Shown here: one piece after another, positions 17,541-27,569 of the stretch
Numbering within the stretch: position 1 is the stretch's first letter
Layout of the letters: every line of letters begins with the position of its first letter
The notes under the pieces: generated by a model
Database searches by the model: none
The model's input: the letters and a program-made list of their open reading frames with translations, nothing else
What the model was told of the DNA's origin: nothing
DNA from: Clostridium_AD sp050717545
GTDB taxonomy: Bacteria > Bacillota > Clostridia > Clostridiales > Clostridiaceae
Direction: 5' to 3'
Assembly: GCF_050717545.1 (NCBI RefSeq)
Contig: NZ_JBOITN010000035.1
Span: forward strand, 58,467-122,466
Length of the DNA: 64,000 nucleotides
Position numbers and translations under genes: made by a program

Positions 17541-19322
17541 CTAAGCTAATTCTTCAATTAAAGGCAAACAAACAATAACTGTAGTTCCCACATTTATTTT
17601 ACTAGTTATAGTTACCCCATAGTTATTTCCATAAAGTAGTTTAATTCTATCGTCCACATTTTTAATTCCTATGCCTGTAAAATGTTTATGCTTAGAAGTG
17701 GTGGAGGCATATAAAGTTTGAAGCTTGAATTCTTCCATTCCAGTTCCGTTATCTATTATCTCGCAGAGAAGGGTATCGTTTTTAACTGATATAAAGACGT
17801 GTATACGACCTTCTATGTTTCCAGAAAATGCATGAAAAAGAGCATTTTCAACAAATGGTTGAAGTACTAGCTTTGGAAGTCTGTAACGTACGCACTGCTC
17901 AAGTACTTGAAAATTAACCTTTATATTATCACCACATCTAGCCTCATTTATAAAGACATAGTTTTGTAAATTCTCTAGTTCTTGTTTTACGGTAATGGTT
18001 TCACTAGTTTCGCTAATGGTATTCTGTAATAGTGAAATAAAAGAATTTATGGTTTGATTCGTTTTTTCTTTATCCCCTTTTAAAACTAGTAATTTAATGG
18101 ATGCTAGGGTGTTATAGATAAAATGAGGATTAATTTGCATTTGTAGTGCGGATAATTCTGATTTCCTTTGCTCCTTTTGGGCCATCAGTAACTTTTCTAC
18201 ATAACTGTTTAAGTCATCTAACATATAGTTAAATGAACTGCTTAAGTTTTTTATTTCAGAGCATCCTGCTAAATTTATATGATTATTAAAGCCTCCTTGT
18301 GTTACTTTGGACATTTCTTTTACTAAAACTCTTAAAGGTTTTATAGTTTTTCTTGTAATTATAAATAGTATTACAACTGAAATAACTATTATTATAACGC
18401 AGTTTAGAACTATCTCATTTGTATTATACATGTCTTCTAAAGCTAGTTTGGTGTCTATAATGTTTACTAAATAGAAATCGTAAATGGGCATATATTCTGC
18501 TAAAACAGTATAATCTTTATTATCTAATTTTGTGTTTTCAAATTTAAGATTGTTTGTGTCTATTTTTTTTGCTATGTTAAGTAAGTTATTGTCTTTAGTA
18601 CCAATTATACTTTCTTTATTAGAAGAAACAATAGTACCATCAGATGATATTATCGCAACATCATTGCTGTTTGTTGTAAAGTTAGAATATAGTTTGAAGA
18701 ATGTATTTTCATTTATATTTATGTACAACATGCCGAATTGTTTTTTTGTTCTTTGATCTCGTAATACCTTTGTAGCGATAATAACATTTTTATGCTCAGT
18801 CAAACTATTAAATCCTGAGTTACTATATTGGTATAACAATTTATCTGGATTCTTAAGAGCATTTTTTGTTATTTGCGTTTTTTTGATTTCTTGTGCAGAA
18901 GTTGTTAATAAAGCAGAACTTCTTATAAATGTGGAATTATTAGAGCCTATTAATAAAAAATCAATGTTTTTAGAATCTAAATTAGCATCAATAACTTTTA
19001 AATGTTGCCTAAGGTTATATATAATATTTGATTGCTGCACTATGCTGGTATCGTATTCACTAAGGTACCGACGAAAGGCCCAACTATTATTCACAGTATT
19101 CATAAGACTTATAATCTTATCATTTAAGTCAGCAGAATTAGATTCTATTTGATTTAAAATTTTAGTATTTGTGATACTGAAATTATTAATGAATACTTTT
19201 TTAGAAATATTCATTATTGTAAATGCAGTTATAATAGAAATGCTGATAGTACTAATTAACATAATAAGTGTTAATTTGAAAAATAAACTGTTATTTTTAA
19301 ATTTGTTAATAATTTTATTCAT
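17541..19322 (-). CDS. Sensor histidine kinase, YesM/LytS type
   Basis: A membrane sensor of 593 residues. It has an N-terminal helix (about 15-38), a large extracellular sensing domain, a second helix (about 285-310), a HAMP region and the His_kinase domain with the phospho-acceptor in QMQINPHFIYNTL. The C-terminal ATPase domain shows the N box (ENALFHAF) and the G box (DNGTGM, GIGIKNVDDR). Its stop-to-start neighbour, 3 bases upstream in the operon, is a YesN-type response regulator. Such pairs typically control the adjacent sugar importer; here that is the divergent ABC transporter and beta-galactosidase operon. Confidence 0.93.
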   Translation of the reverse strand: MNKIINKFKNNSLFFKLTLIMLISTISISIITAFTIMNISKKVFINNFSITNTKILNQIESNSADLNDKIISLMNTVNNSWAFRRYLSEYDTSIVQQSNIIYNLRQHLKVIDANLDSKNIDFLLIGSNNSTFIRSSALLTTSAQEIKKTQITKNALKNPDKLLYQYSNSGFNSLTEHKNVIIATKVLRDQRTKKQFGMLYININENTFFKLYSNFTTNSNDVAIISSDGTIVSSNKESIIGTKDNNLLNIAKKIDTNNLKFENTKLDNKDYTVLAEYMPIYDFYLVNIIDTKLALEDMYNTNEIVLNCVIIIVISVVILFIITRKTIKPLRVLVKEMSKVTQGGFNNHINLAGCSEIKNLSSSFNYMLDDLNSYVEKLLMAQKEQRKSELSALQMQINPHFIYNTLASIKLLVLKGDKEKTNQTINSFISLLQNTISETSETITVKQELENLQNYVFINEARCGDNIKVNFQVLEQCVRYRLPKLVLQPFVENALFHAFSGNIEGRIHVFISVKNDTLLCEIIDNGTGMEEFKLQTLYASTTSKHKHFTGIGIKNVDDRIKLLYGNNYGVTITSKINVGTTVIVCLPLIEELA

Positions 19323-19325
19323 AGG

Positions 19326-20891
19326 TCAACCTCTTTTACCATCTAGAATATTCCTTCTGAATTTACTGGGGGTAAGCTTTTTGAATTTTTTAAACACCTT
19401 ACAAAAATAACTATGATCTGAGTACCCCACCATAAAACTTATTTCTGATACTGGAATCTGTTCATTTGCCAAAAGCTCAACAGCTTTTTGCATACGAATT
19501 TTATTAAGATATTCGCTAAAACCTTCTGCAATATGAGAACTAAAATATGAGGATAAATAGTAATAGTTAAAATGAAATTTATCAGCTACCTGTTTAAGTG
19601 ATAATTGTTCATAATAATGGTTCGATATATATTCAATAATTTTATTTATCATATGATCATTTAGTTTACTCTGTTGATTATTTAGTAATGATTTTATTGT
19701 TTTTGTTATAATATCTAATAAAAATAATAAATCATCTGGAGATTTAGTTTCATCTATATTTTGAAAATATTCTAATTTCGAAGCATTCATCTCTTCCATA
19801 TTAAAGTTAAGTTCATCTAAAATATTTATAATATTATATAAGGCATTTTCAAAAAGTGTTTTTAATTCGAATTCATTAATGTTTATATTCTTTATAGATT
19901 GGCAGAGGTAATCCCTTAAGTAATTTAAAGCGTTGTCTATGTTAAGTAAATATATTTGACCTGAGTAATATTTCAAATCAAATTTATCTATTAAACTATT
20001 TTTAGGCAAATCTTCATAGGTAATAATATTTCTATTTTTAAAGTAAAATTTATATCCAAGTAGAGGTTTTAGACTATTTATATAAATATCCTCTAATTCA
20101 TATAAGGAATTAAAAAGGTTACTCAATACAAAAAATATTTCAGGAATATCATTTGAAACTTCTAAAAGCATAAGATTTATTTGATTTAAAACCTTAGAGT
20201 AGTTTTCAGCTTTTAAATTTATTAAAAGTAAGAAGAAATTACTATCTGCTTCTACTTCATAACATATTAAGTCTGTTAAATGTTTTTTTACAGCTTTAGA
20301 TAAAATGGATTTTATAGATAAAAGGCTCATAGAATTTATATTGTTAATTTTTTTGATATTGTCGCCTATAAGAAAAAAGGAGTCAAGCGGGAAGGTGTCC
20401 TTCACCGCTATTTCATTGAAATCCGAATAAAAACCGGAAATTAATTTGGATAAGATATTGTTAATGTTTAAAGTATTACTATTTTTAGAAGTAGACATAA
20501 TAAAATTAGGAATATTATTAGCTACGTTTTTTAAAAGTAAAATCATTTCCTCAGGGTCTAATTTTGGTTTCAAAACATAATCCTTTACACCTAATTTGAA
20601 GGTGTCTTTTACATAATTAAAATCACTATAACCGCTTAAAATAACTATTTGTATTTCAGGATATTTTGTTTTCACTATTCTTGTAAGATCTACACCATCC
20701 ATAATAGGCATAACTATATCTGAAATTATTATGTGAGGGTTAAGCTTTTCAATAAAGTCTATTGCTTCTTTTCCATTAGAAACTTCTCCTATGATTTCGA
20801 AGCCTTCCTTGTTCCAATCTACTAGGTGTTTAATACCTTGTCTTAATAAATATTCATCATCTACTATTAAAATTTTACATAGGTCATTCAA
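19326..20891 (-). CDS. Response regulator, YesN type (REC plus AraC-type HTH)
   Basis: A protein of 521 residues. The receiver domain begins KILIVDDEYLLRQGIKHLV, with the phospho-acceptor Asp in IIISDIVMP and the conserved Lys in DYVLKPK. A long linker follows, and the last 100 residues form the two AraC-type helix-turn-helix units (LSLKQVADKFHFNYYYLSSY and ISFMVGYSDHSYFCKVFKKF). It probably binds the 314-base divergent region to activate the sugar-transport operon from 21.2 kb. It is cotranscribed with the kinase gene. Confidence 0.94.
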   Translation of the reverse strand: MNDLCKILIVDDEYLLRQGIKHLVDWNKEGFEIIGEVSNGKEAIDFIEKLNPHIIISDIVMPIMDGVDLTRIVKTKYPEIQIVILSGYSDFNYVKDTFKLGVKDYVLKPKLDPEEMILLLKNVANNIPNFIMSTSKNSNTLNINNILSKLISGFYSDFNEIAVKDTFPLDSFFLIGDNIKKINNINSMSLLSIKSILSKAVKKHLTDLICYEVEADSNFFLLLINLKAENYSKVLNQINLMLLEVSNDIPEIFFVLSNLFNSLYELEDIYINSLKPLLGYKFYFKNRNIITYEDLPKNSLIDKFDLKYYSGQIYLLNIDNALNYLRDYLCQSIKNININEFELKTLFENALYNIINILDELNFNMEEMNASKLEYFQNIDETKSPDDLLFLLDIITKTIKSLLNNQQSKLNDHMINKIIEYISNHYYEQLSLKQVADKFHFNYYYLSSYFSSHIAEGFSEYLNKIRMQKAVELLANEQIPVSEISFMVGYSDHSYFCKVFKKFKKLTPSKFRRNILDGKRG

Positions 20892-20923
20892 TAGATCAAA
20901 TCCTTTGTAATTATTTATTTTTT

Positions 20924-20960
20924 ACACATTACTATACAATTACAGTATATAGTAATGTGT
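20924..20960. promoter_or_regulatory. 13-bp inverted repeat in the divergent control region
   Basis: ACACATTACTATA (20924-20936) and its exact inverse (20948-20960) flank an 11-base loop, 33 bases upstream of the response-regulator start. No T tract follows on either strand, so an operator is likelier than a terminator. Confidence 0.4.
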
Positions 20961-21150
20961 ATGTTATTTCAATTATGACTAAAATCAAAGGGATGTAAAC
21001 GCAGGCATATATATAAATAGTTGTAGAATCTTAAAAAAGTACTAATTATATAAGCTTATTTAAACAACTTCTACTAAAATAAGACGAATTCATATAAATA
21101 TATTACTATTTGATTTTCGTAATTTGATATAAAATTAAGATAGAAGTTTA

Positions 21151-21164
21151 TGAAACCGTTTAAT
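21151..21164 (+). promoter_or_regulatory. cre-like catabolite repression site upstream of the sugar ABC operon
   Basis: TGAAACCGTTTAAT matches the CcpA cre consensus TGWNANCGNTNWCA at 12 of 14 positions, with the central CG intact. It lies 42 bases before the binding-protein start and downstream of an AT-rich TATAAA-type -10 region, where CcpA would block transcription. Confidence 0.5.
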
Positions 21165-21205
21165 GTTTAATTAAATCAAAACCAAATTTAAGGGGGATTT
21201 TATTT

Positions 21206-22510
21206 ATGAAAACCAAAAGACTAGTAGCAATTGCTTTATCTGTTATTATGACACTTAGTATATCAGGGTGTGCAAAAGATAGTAAAGAAAAGACTACAAC
21301 TGATACCACCAGCAAAAAACTTGTAATATGGGCATGGGATGGAACTTTTAATGTAGTTGCTGCTAAAGAAGCAAAAGCAATTTACGAAAAAGATAATGCT
21401 GGAGTAGATGTTCAAGTAGTAGAAATGGCTCAAGATGATATAGTTCAAAAGTTAAATACAAATTTAAGTTCTAATACAACAGAGGGTTTACCTAATATAG
21501 TTCTTATTGAGGATTATAGAGTACAGAACTTTTTGACTGCATATCCTGATTCTTTTAAAGATATGACTAGCAAAATTAAGGGCTCAGATTTTATGGAATA
21601 TAAGCTTAAATCAGACAGTTCAAATGGAAAGCTTTATGGAGTTCCTTTTGATAGTGGTGTAGCTGCTTTATTTTATAGAACAGATTTATTAAAGCAAGCT
21701 GGATATGAAAAATCAGACATGGAAAATATAACTTGGGAAAAATTCATAGAAATTGGTAAAGCAGTAAAAGCAAAAACAGGCAAAGCAATGCTTACCATGG
21801 ATCCTAATGACTTAGGAATATTAAGAATAATGATGCAATCAGCTGGCCAGTGGTATGTAAAAGAGGACGGAACTACTGTGAATTTAGAAAATAATGAGGC
21901 ATTAAAAGAAAGTATTAAAGTATATAAACAGCTTATGGAATCTGGAATAGTAAAACAAATTTCTGATTGGGATCAATTTGTAGGTGCCTTCCAAAAGGGT
22001 GACGTTGCTTCTGTTCCAACAGGATGCTGGATTTCAAGCTCAATAATTAAAGCATCAGATCAAAGTGGAAAATGGGCAGTGGCAGCAATACCAAAACTCG
22101 GTGCAGTGAAAGAATCAGTAAATGCTTCAAACATTGGAGGAGCAAGTTGGTATGTTTTAGATAAGGTTGGAGATTCAGAACTAGCTTCAGATTTCCTTGC
22201 TAAAACTTTTGGTACAAATAAAGACCTTATGAATACTTTAGCAGATAAAATTAACCTTACAAGTACTTTAAAAGCTTCTTCAACTACAGAAAATTATCAA
22301 AAATCTGTTGAATTTTATGGTGGACAAAAGATATTACAGGATTTGTCTAAATGGACATCAGAAATACCTTCAGTAAATTATGGGTTATACACTTATACTA
22401 TAGAAGATATACTAACTGGAACAGTTCAATCTATAGTCAAAGATGGAGCAAATATAGATTCAGCACTTAAAGATGCTCAAAAGCAAGCAGAAGCGGCTGC
22501 AATTAACTAG
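21206..22510 (+). CDS. Sugar ABC transporter substrate-binding lipoprotein
   Basis: An extracellular solute-binding protein of family 1, 434 residues. Residues 1-21 form a lipoprotein signal with lipobox ISGC. The mature part starts KLVIWAWDGTFN, typical of oligosaccharide/lactose-binding members, and includes GKLYGVPFDSGVAALFYRTD, the hinge/binding segment of this family. It is the first gene of an operon with two permeases and a beta-galactosidase, so the ligand is likely a beta-galactoside. No ATPase gene is present, so a shared MsmK-type ATPase must energise the importer. Confidence 0.92.
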   Translation: MKTKRLVAIALSVIMTLSISGCAKDSKEKTTTDTTSKKLVIWAWDGTFNVVAAKEAKAIYEKDNAGVDVQVVEMAQDDIVQKLNTNLSSNTTEGLPNIVLIEDYRVQNFLTAYPDSFKDMTSKIKGSDFMEYKLKSDSSNGKLYGVPFDSGVAALFYRTDLLKQAGYEKSDMENITWEKFIEIGKAVKAKTGKAMLTMDPNDLGILRIMMQSAGQWYVKEDGTTVNLENNEALKESIKVYKQLMESGIVKQISDWDQFVGAFQKGDVASVPTGCWISSSIIKASDQSGKWAVAAIPKLGAVKESVNASNIGGASWYVLDKVGDSELASDFLAKTFGTNKDLMNTLADKINLTSTLKASSTTENYQKSVEFYGGQKILQDLSKWTSEIPSVNYGLYTYTIEDILTGTVQSIVKDGANIDSALKDAQKQAEAAAIN

Positions 22511-22526
22511 CTGAATTTAAATTCAA

Positions 22527-22561
22527 TAATCCTTTGTTAATCAAAGATTAGCAAAGGATTA
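22527..22561 (+). other. Intercistronic stem-loop after the binding-protein gene
   Basis: A 10-bp stem TAATCCTTTG / CAAAGGATTA (22527-22536 with 22552-22561) has no following T tract. Such hairpins commonly protect the upstream message from decay and raise the level of binding protein over permeases. Confidence 0.5.
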
Positions 22562-22585
22562 ACTTGTAAAAAGGAGGTTAAACTT

Positions 22586-23476
22586 ATGAAACTAGTAAAA
22601 AAAAGCAAGCTAAACAAAAATTATGATAAGGTAGGTTGGTTATTTACATTACCTAGTATAGTTTTAATAATCGCTTTTATTTTTTATCCTATGATACAAG
22701 CTTTTTTTACCTCATTAAAATCAGGTATGGGAAGTAATCTTAGATTTGTTGGTATTGCTAATTATTCTAGATTATTTACTGATAACATATTTCAAAAATC
22801 AGTTTATAATACTCTAATATATTTAGTAGTACAGGTTCCCATAATGATTTTACTAGCATTGTTTATATCTGTACTTTTAAATGATAAAAATCTAAAAGCT
22901 AAGGCTTTTTTTAGAACTGCAATATTTCTGCCATGTGTAACCTCATTGGTAGCTTATTCAGTAATATTTAAAAGTTTATTTGCAAATGACGGTTTAATGA
23001 ATAAAATACTATTAAATTTACATTTATTAGATTCTCCAATACAATGGATTACTAGTCCATTCTGGGCTAAAATCACTATTATAATAGCTATAACTTGGCG
23101 GTGGACTGGTTATAACATGATTTTTTATCTAGCTGGGTTACAAAACATCGACCCAGGCATTTATGAAGCAGCAAAAATAGATGGAGCCACAAAGGTAAAA
23201 CAGTTTTTTAGTATTACCGTGCCACTTCTAAAACCAATAATTCTATTTACTACTGTTATGTCAACCACAGGAACACTACAACTATTCGATGAAGTAATGA
23301 ATATAACTAAGGGTGGTCCAGGAAATGCATCAACTACAATATCACAATATATATATAATTTAAGTTTTAAATATACTCCGAATTTTGGATACGCGGCAGC
23401 GGTATCTTATACTATTGTAATTATGATAATCGTTTTATCCTTAATACAATTTAAAGTGGCAGGTGATGATAAATGA
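22586..23476 (+). CDS. Sugar ABC transporter permease, MalF/LacF type
   Basis: An inner permease subunit of 296 residues with six predicted helices. The ATPase-coupling EAA loop reads YEAAKIDGATKVKQFFSITVPLL, complete and canonical. It starts with an AAGGAGG site and overlaps the second permease by 4 bases (ATGA), so the two are translated together and form the heterodimeric channel. Confidence 0.93.
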   Translation: MKLVKKSKLNKNYDKVGWLFTLPSIVLIIAFIFYPMIQAFFTSLKSGMGSNLRFVGIANYSRLFTDNIFQKSVYNTLIYLVVQVPIMILLALFISVLLNDKNLKAKAFFRTAIFLPCVTSLVAYSVIFKSLFANDGLMNKILLNLHLLDSPIQWITSPFWAKITIIIAITWRWTGYNMIFYLAGLQNIDPGIYEAAKIDGATKVKQFFSITVPLLKPIILFTTVMSTTGTLQLFDEVMNITKGGPGNASTTISQYIYNLSFKYTPNFGYAAAVSYTIVIMIIVLSLIQFKVAGDDK

Positions 23477-24291
23477 ATAAGGCAAGAAGCTCATTTAAAT
23501 ATATATTTTTAAGTATAGTATCTATAATTTCTATTTTTCCATTTATCTGGATGCTTATAAGTATGACAAATAAATCAGTAGATGTATCTAAGGGTTCGTT
23601 AATACCAGGTACATATCTAGTGCAAAACATAAAAAATCTTTTTGCTTCTGATTTGAACTTTTCAATGTCTCTATGGAACTCAGGTAAAATTGCAATAATA
23701 GGAACAATTTTATCGCTAATTATAGCCTCTTTTGCAGGATATGGGTTTGAGATATATAGGAATAAAGTGAGGGATAGAATATTTAATATATTGTTACTAT
23801 CTATGATGATTCCATTTGCAGCTCTCATGATACCATTATTTAAGATGTTCAGTAATTTTAGTTTTTTTGGACTTAACACCATAGCTGCGGTAATAATTCC
23901 TACTTTATCTACTGCATTTTTAATATTCTTCTTTAGGCAAAATACAAAATCTTTTCCAAAAGACATATTGGAAGCGGGACGTATTGATGGGTTAAATGAA
24001 ATTCAAATATTTACAAGGATATATGTTCCTACAATGAAATCTACGTATGCGGCAGCTGCAATTATTACATTCATGGCTAGTTGGAATAATTACATGTGGC
24101 CTCTTATTGCATTACAAAGTCCAGAAAAGAGAACGGTACCACTTATTATTTCTACCATGGGATCATCTTATTCTCCGGATTATGGAATGATTATGGCTGG
24201 AATTGTAATAGCGACACTTCCAACTGCACTAGTTTTCTTTTTGATGCAAAAACATTTTGTTGCAGGAATGCTTGGTTCTGTTAAAGGTTAG
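23473..24291 (+). CDS. Sugar ABC transporter permease, MalG/LacG type
   Basis: The second permease subunit, 272 residues, with six helices. Its coupling loop EAGRIDGLNEIQIFTRIYVP is the standard EAA motif. The C-terminal FVAGMLGSVKG ending is typical of MalG-like subunits. The ATG overlaps the stop of the partner permease. It is followed after 57 bases by the beta-galactosidase gene. Confidence 0.93.
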   Translation: MNKARSSFKYIFLSIVSIISIFPFIWMLISMTNKSVDVSKGSLIPGTYLVQNIKNLFASDLNFSMSLWNSGKIAIIGTILSLIIASFAGYGFEIYRNKVRDRIFNILLLSMMIPFAALMIPLFKMFSNFSFFGLNTIAAVIIPTLSTAFLIFFFRQNTKSFPKDILEAGRIDGLNEIQIFTRIYVPTMKSTYAAAAIITFMASWNNYMWPLIALQSPEKRTVPLIISTMGSSYSPDYGMIMAGIVIATLPTALVFFLMQKHFVAGMLGSVKG

Positions 24292-24348
24292 AATGATTGT
24301 ATAATGTTAAGAACAATAATATAAACAAATATGTAGGAGGATAAATAT

Positions 24349-27300
24349 ATGAATCATAAAACTCCAAGTTTAGATTGGCTTTCGGATACTTCAATTTTTG
24401 CCGTTAACAGAATTAAAGCTCACTCAGATCATATGTATTATAGGTCAAAAGAAGAGGCATCCACGGGAAAAATGAGCTTTAGACAAAGTTTAAATGGAAA
24501 TTGGAAGTTTAGTTTTGCAATAAATCCAAGTTCTAGAGTTAAAGAATTTTATAAATCTGAATTTGATTGCCATTGTTTTAAGGATATAAAAGTTCCTGCA
24601 CATATACAGCTTCAAGGTTATGATAAACCTCAATATATAAATACAATGTACCCCTTTGATGGGCATAGTGAAATAAAACCACCAGAGATATCAGAGGAAT
24701 ATAATCCTGTTGGAAGTTATGTAAAGTATTTTAATAATAATGAGAATATTAAAGAAGGACCTGTATATATTTCCTTTCAAGGTGTGGAAAATGCTTTTTA
24801 TCTTTGGTTAAATGGAGAATTTATAGGATATAGTGAGGATAGTTTTACTCCAGCAGAGTTTGATTTAACTAGTTATATTAAAGAAGGGGAAAATAAGCTG
24901 GCAGTGGAGGTATATAAAAGGTCCACAGGAAGCTGGCTAGAAGATCAGGATTTTTGGCGTTTTTCGGGAATATTCAGGGATGTATATTTATATTCTATTC
25001 CAAAAACTCATATCCAAGATTTATTTGTGAAAACAGATCTAGATAAGGCTTATAAAAATGCAGTTTTAAGGTTGGATTTAAAAGTAAATGGAGAAATAAA
25101 TTCTACTATAGATTTAGAACTCATTGATAAAAATGGTATAGGCATTTATAAAAGTATAGGAACGTCTTTAGAAAGTAACATGTCTTTAGAGTTAAATGTT
25201 AATAATGTAGAGCTTTGGAGTGCTGAAGATCCTAATCTTTATACACTACTAGTTTCCATTCGAAGTATTGATGGGAAAGTGGTAGAAGTTATTTTACAAA
25301 AGGTTGGTTTTAGAAGCTTTGAAATGATAAATAAGGTTATGCATATAAATGGTAAACGTATAGTTTTTAAGGGTATAAATCGTCATGAATTTAACGCTAG
25401 GTCAGGTAGAGCTATAACTAGAGAGGATATGTTGTGGGATATAAAATTCTTAAAACAAAACAATATAAATGCGGTGAGAACATCTCACTATCCAAATCAA
25501 AGTTATTGGTATGATCTTTGCGATGAATATGGTATATATTTAATAGATGAAACTAATTTAGAAACCCATGGATCTTGGCAAAAGCTGGGTAAAATTAAAC
25601 CGGATTGGGTTATTCCTGGTAGTAAGAAAGAGTGGTTAGACATAGTAATTGATAGGGCAATTTCCATGGTGGAAAGGGATAAGAATCACCCATCCATTTT
25701 AATATGGTCTTGTGGAAATGAATCCTTTGGTGGAGAAAATATATACAAGATGTCTGAGTATTTTAGGCAAAAAGATCCTTCAAGATTAGTTCATTATGAA
25801 GGTGTATTCCAAGATAGGAGCTTTAATGAAACTAGTGATATGGAAAGCAGAATGTATGCTAAGGTTTTTGAAATTGAAGAGTATTTAAACAATGCTCCAG
25901 AAAAACCATATATAAGCTGTGAATACATGCATGCCATGGGAAACTCATGTGGAGCAATGCACAAATACGTGGAGCTAGAAAGTAAGTATGAGCTTTATCA
26001 AGGTGGATTTATTTGGGACTACATAGACCAGTTTTTAATTAAAAAAGATAGATTTAATGAGGAAGTTTTGGCCTATGGAGGGGATTTTGATGATAGACCA
26101 ACAGATTACAACTTCTGTGGAAATGGAATAGTTTATGCAGATAGAAAACCATCTCCCAAAGCACAAGAAGTAAAGAAACTTTATCAAAATTTAAAATTAA
26201 TTACAGATAAAAATGGAGTTAATGTTAAAAATGAAAACGTGTTTGTTGATACTTCTGATTATGTGTTAGAGTATTCCTTAGATTTTAATGGAAAAGAAAT
26301 TTATAAAGATTCTCTAATAGTTAACGTTAAAGCTGGTGAAGAAAAATATGTAAGCCTTAAACTTCCGAGCGAAAGTATCTTAGGAGAATATTCATTAAAT
26401 ACGTCATTTAAACTTAAAAATAACACTACTTGGGCAGATGCAGGGCATGTGGTAGCATATGACCAGTGTGCCTTTGAGATAGAGGGAGAAAAGGTCCTTG
26501 AAAAATTATTTAAACCTCAAGTTATTCATGGAGATATAAACATTGGAGTTAAAAACGATAATTTCAGTGTCTTATTTTCAAAACAAGAAGGCGGGATGGT
26601 ATCTCTTAGATACGATGGTAAAGAAATGATAACCCGTACCCCTATGCCTATTTATTGGAGGGCTATGACTGATAATGACAAGGGGACGAGTCATGGGTTT
26701 AGGTGTGGACAATGGCTTACCGCAAGTATGTTCCAACGCTTCATCGATGTCCAGGTAATTGAAGATGAGTGCAGCATTACAGTTGCATATACATATGCGT
26801 TGAGTGCGACAAATCAGGGTGAAGTAAAGGTAGCATATACTGTATATTCGAATGGTGAAATTAAAGTAAGTTGTGATTATAAAGGAGTTAACGGCCTGCC
26901 AGAGCTTCCTATGTTCGGGATGGCATTTAAGTTACCATCAGATTATGATACTTTTAAGTGGTATGGCCTAGGACCAGAAGAAAATTATATAGATAGACTT
27001 CATGGAGCATCCCTGGGGATTTTTGAGAAATCTGTAACTCAAAATGTTTCAGGATACATTGTGCCTCAGGAAAGTGGAAACCATACTGGAACTCGCTGGG
27101 CAAAGATAAAAGACAAGAGTGGACTTGGTATTGAGTTTGATGCCAGTAGCATGCCTTTTGAACTGGGAGTATCTCCATATACAGCATTTGAACTTCAAAA
27201 TGCATTGCATCACAATGAACTACCAAAAGTAAATTATACGGTAGTAACCATTGCAGCAAAGCAAATGGGAGTAGGCGGGGATGATAGCTGGGGAGCACCA

Positions 27301-27378
27301 GTACATCCAGAGTATCTTATAGATTCCTCAAAAGATATTCACTTTGAATTTGTAATGAGAAGATGCATAGAAGAGTAA
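24349..27378 (+). CDS. lacZ: Beta-galactosidase, glycoside hydrolase family 2
   Basis: A cytoplasmic enzyme of 1009 residues that splits beta-galactosides brought in by the upstream importer. All LacZ parts are present: sugar-binding domain, immunoglobulin-like domains, TIM barrel and the C-terminal small-chain domain (the WYGLGPEENYIDR and TRWAKI segments). The acid/base Glu458 lies in WSCGNES and the nucleophile Glu525 in CEYMHAMGNS, as in E. coli LacZ. It is the last gene of the operon, with a very strong terminator. The ribosome site TAGGAGG precedes the ATG. The real substrate may be another galactoside rather than lactose. Confidence 0.96.
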   Translation: MNHKTPSLDWLSDTSIFAVNRIKAHSDHMYYRSKEEASTGKMSFRQSLNGNWKFSFAINPSSRVKEFYKSEFDCHCFKDIKVPAHIQLQGYDKPQYINTMYPFDGHSEIKPPEISEEYNPVGSYVKYFNNNENIKEGPVYISFQGVENAFYLWLNGEFIGYSEDSFTPAEFDLTSYIKEGENKLAVEVYKRSTGSWLEDQDFWRFSGIFRDVYLYSIPKTHIQDLFVKTDLDKAYKNAVLRLDLKVNGEINSTIDLELIDKNGIGIYKSIGTSLESNMSLELNVNNVELWSAEDPNLYTLLVSIRSIDGKVVEVILQKVGFRSFEMINKVMHINGKRIVFKGINRHEFNARSGRAITREDMLWDIKFLKQNNINAVRTSHYPNQSYWYDLCDEYGIYLIDETNLETHGSWQKLGKIKPDWVIPGSKKEWLDIVIDRAISMVERDKNHPSILIWSCGNESFGGENIYKMSEYFRQKDPSRLVHYEGVFQDRSFNETSDMESRMYAKVFEIEEYLNNAPEKPYISCEYMHAMGNSCGAMHKYVELESKYELYQGGFIWDYIDQFLIKKDRFNEEVLAYGGDFDDRPTDYNFCGNGIVYADRKPSPKAQEVKKLYQNLKLITDKNGVNVKNENVFVDTSDYVLEYSLDFNGKEIYKDSLIVNVKAGEEKYVSLKLPSESILGEYSLNTSFKLKNNTTWADAGHVVAYDQCAFEIEGEKVLEKLFKPQVIHGDINIGVKNDNFSVLFSKQEGGMVSLRYDGKEMITRTPMPIYWRAMTDNDKGTSHGFRCGQWLTASMFQRFIDVQVIEDECSITVAYTYALSATNQGEVKVAYTVYSNGEIKVSCDYKGVNGLPELPMFGMAFKLPSDYDTFKWYGLGPEENYIDRLHGASLGIFEKSVTQNVSGYIVPQESGNHTGTRWAKIKDKSGLGIEFDASSMPFELGVSPYTAFELQNALHHNELPKVNYTVVTIAAKQMGVGGDDSWGAPVHPEYLIDSSKDIHFEFVMRRCIEE

Positions 27379-27384
27379 ATGTGG

Positions 27385-27441
27385 ACAATATGCAAAAGTG
27401 GTATGTAGAATATACATACCACTTTTGCATATTGTTTTTTT
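27385..27441 (+). terminator. Strong rho-independent terminator of the galactoside operon
   Basis: A perfect 23-bp stem (27385-27407 with 27413-27435), a 5-base loop and a T tract at 27434-27441 start 7 bases after the lacZ stop. Confidence 0.93.
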
Positions 27442-27569
27442 AATTTTTAGAATCAAAATAATAAATTTTGTTGAATATATGTTAAAATTAGGATAGAATT
27501 ATTTAGTGAGAAAATTTATATTGAGATTTTAATGATAAGATTATAATTTGAGTTAGAAGGAGAAAAATA

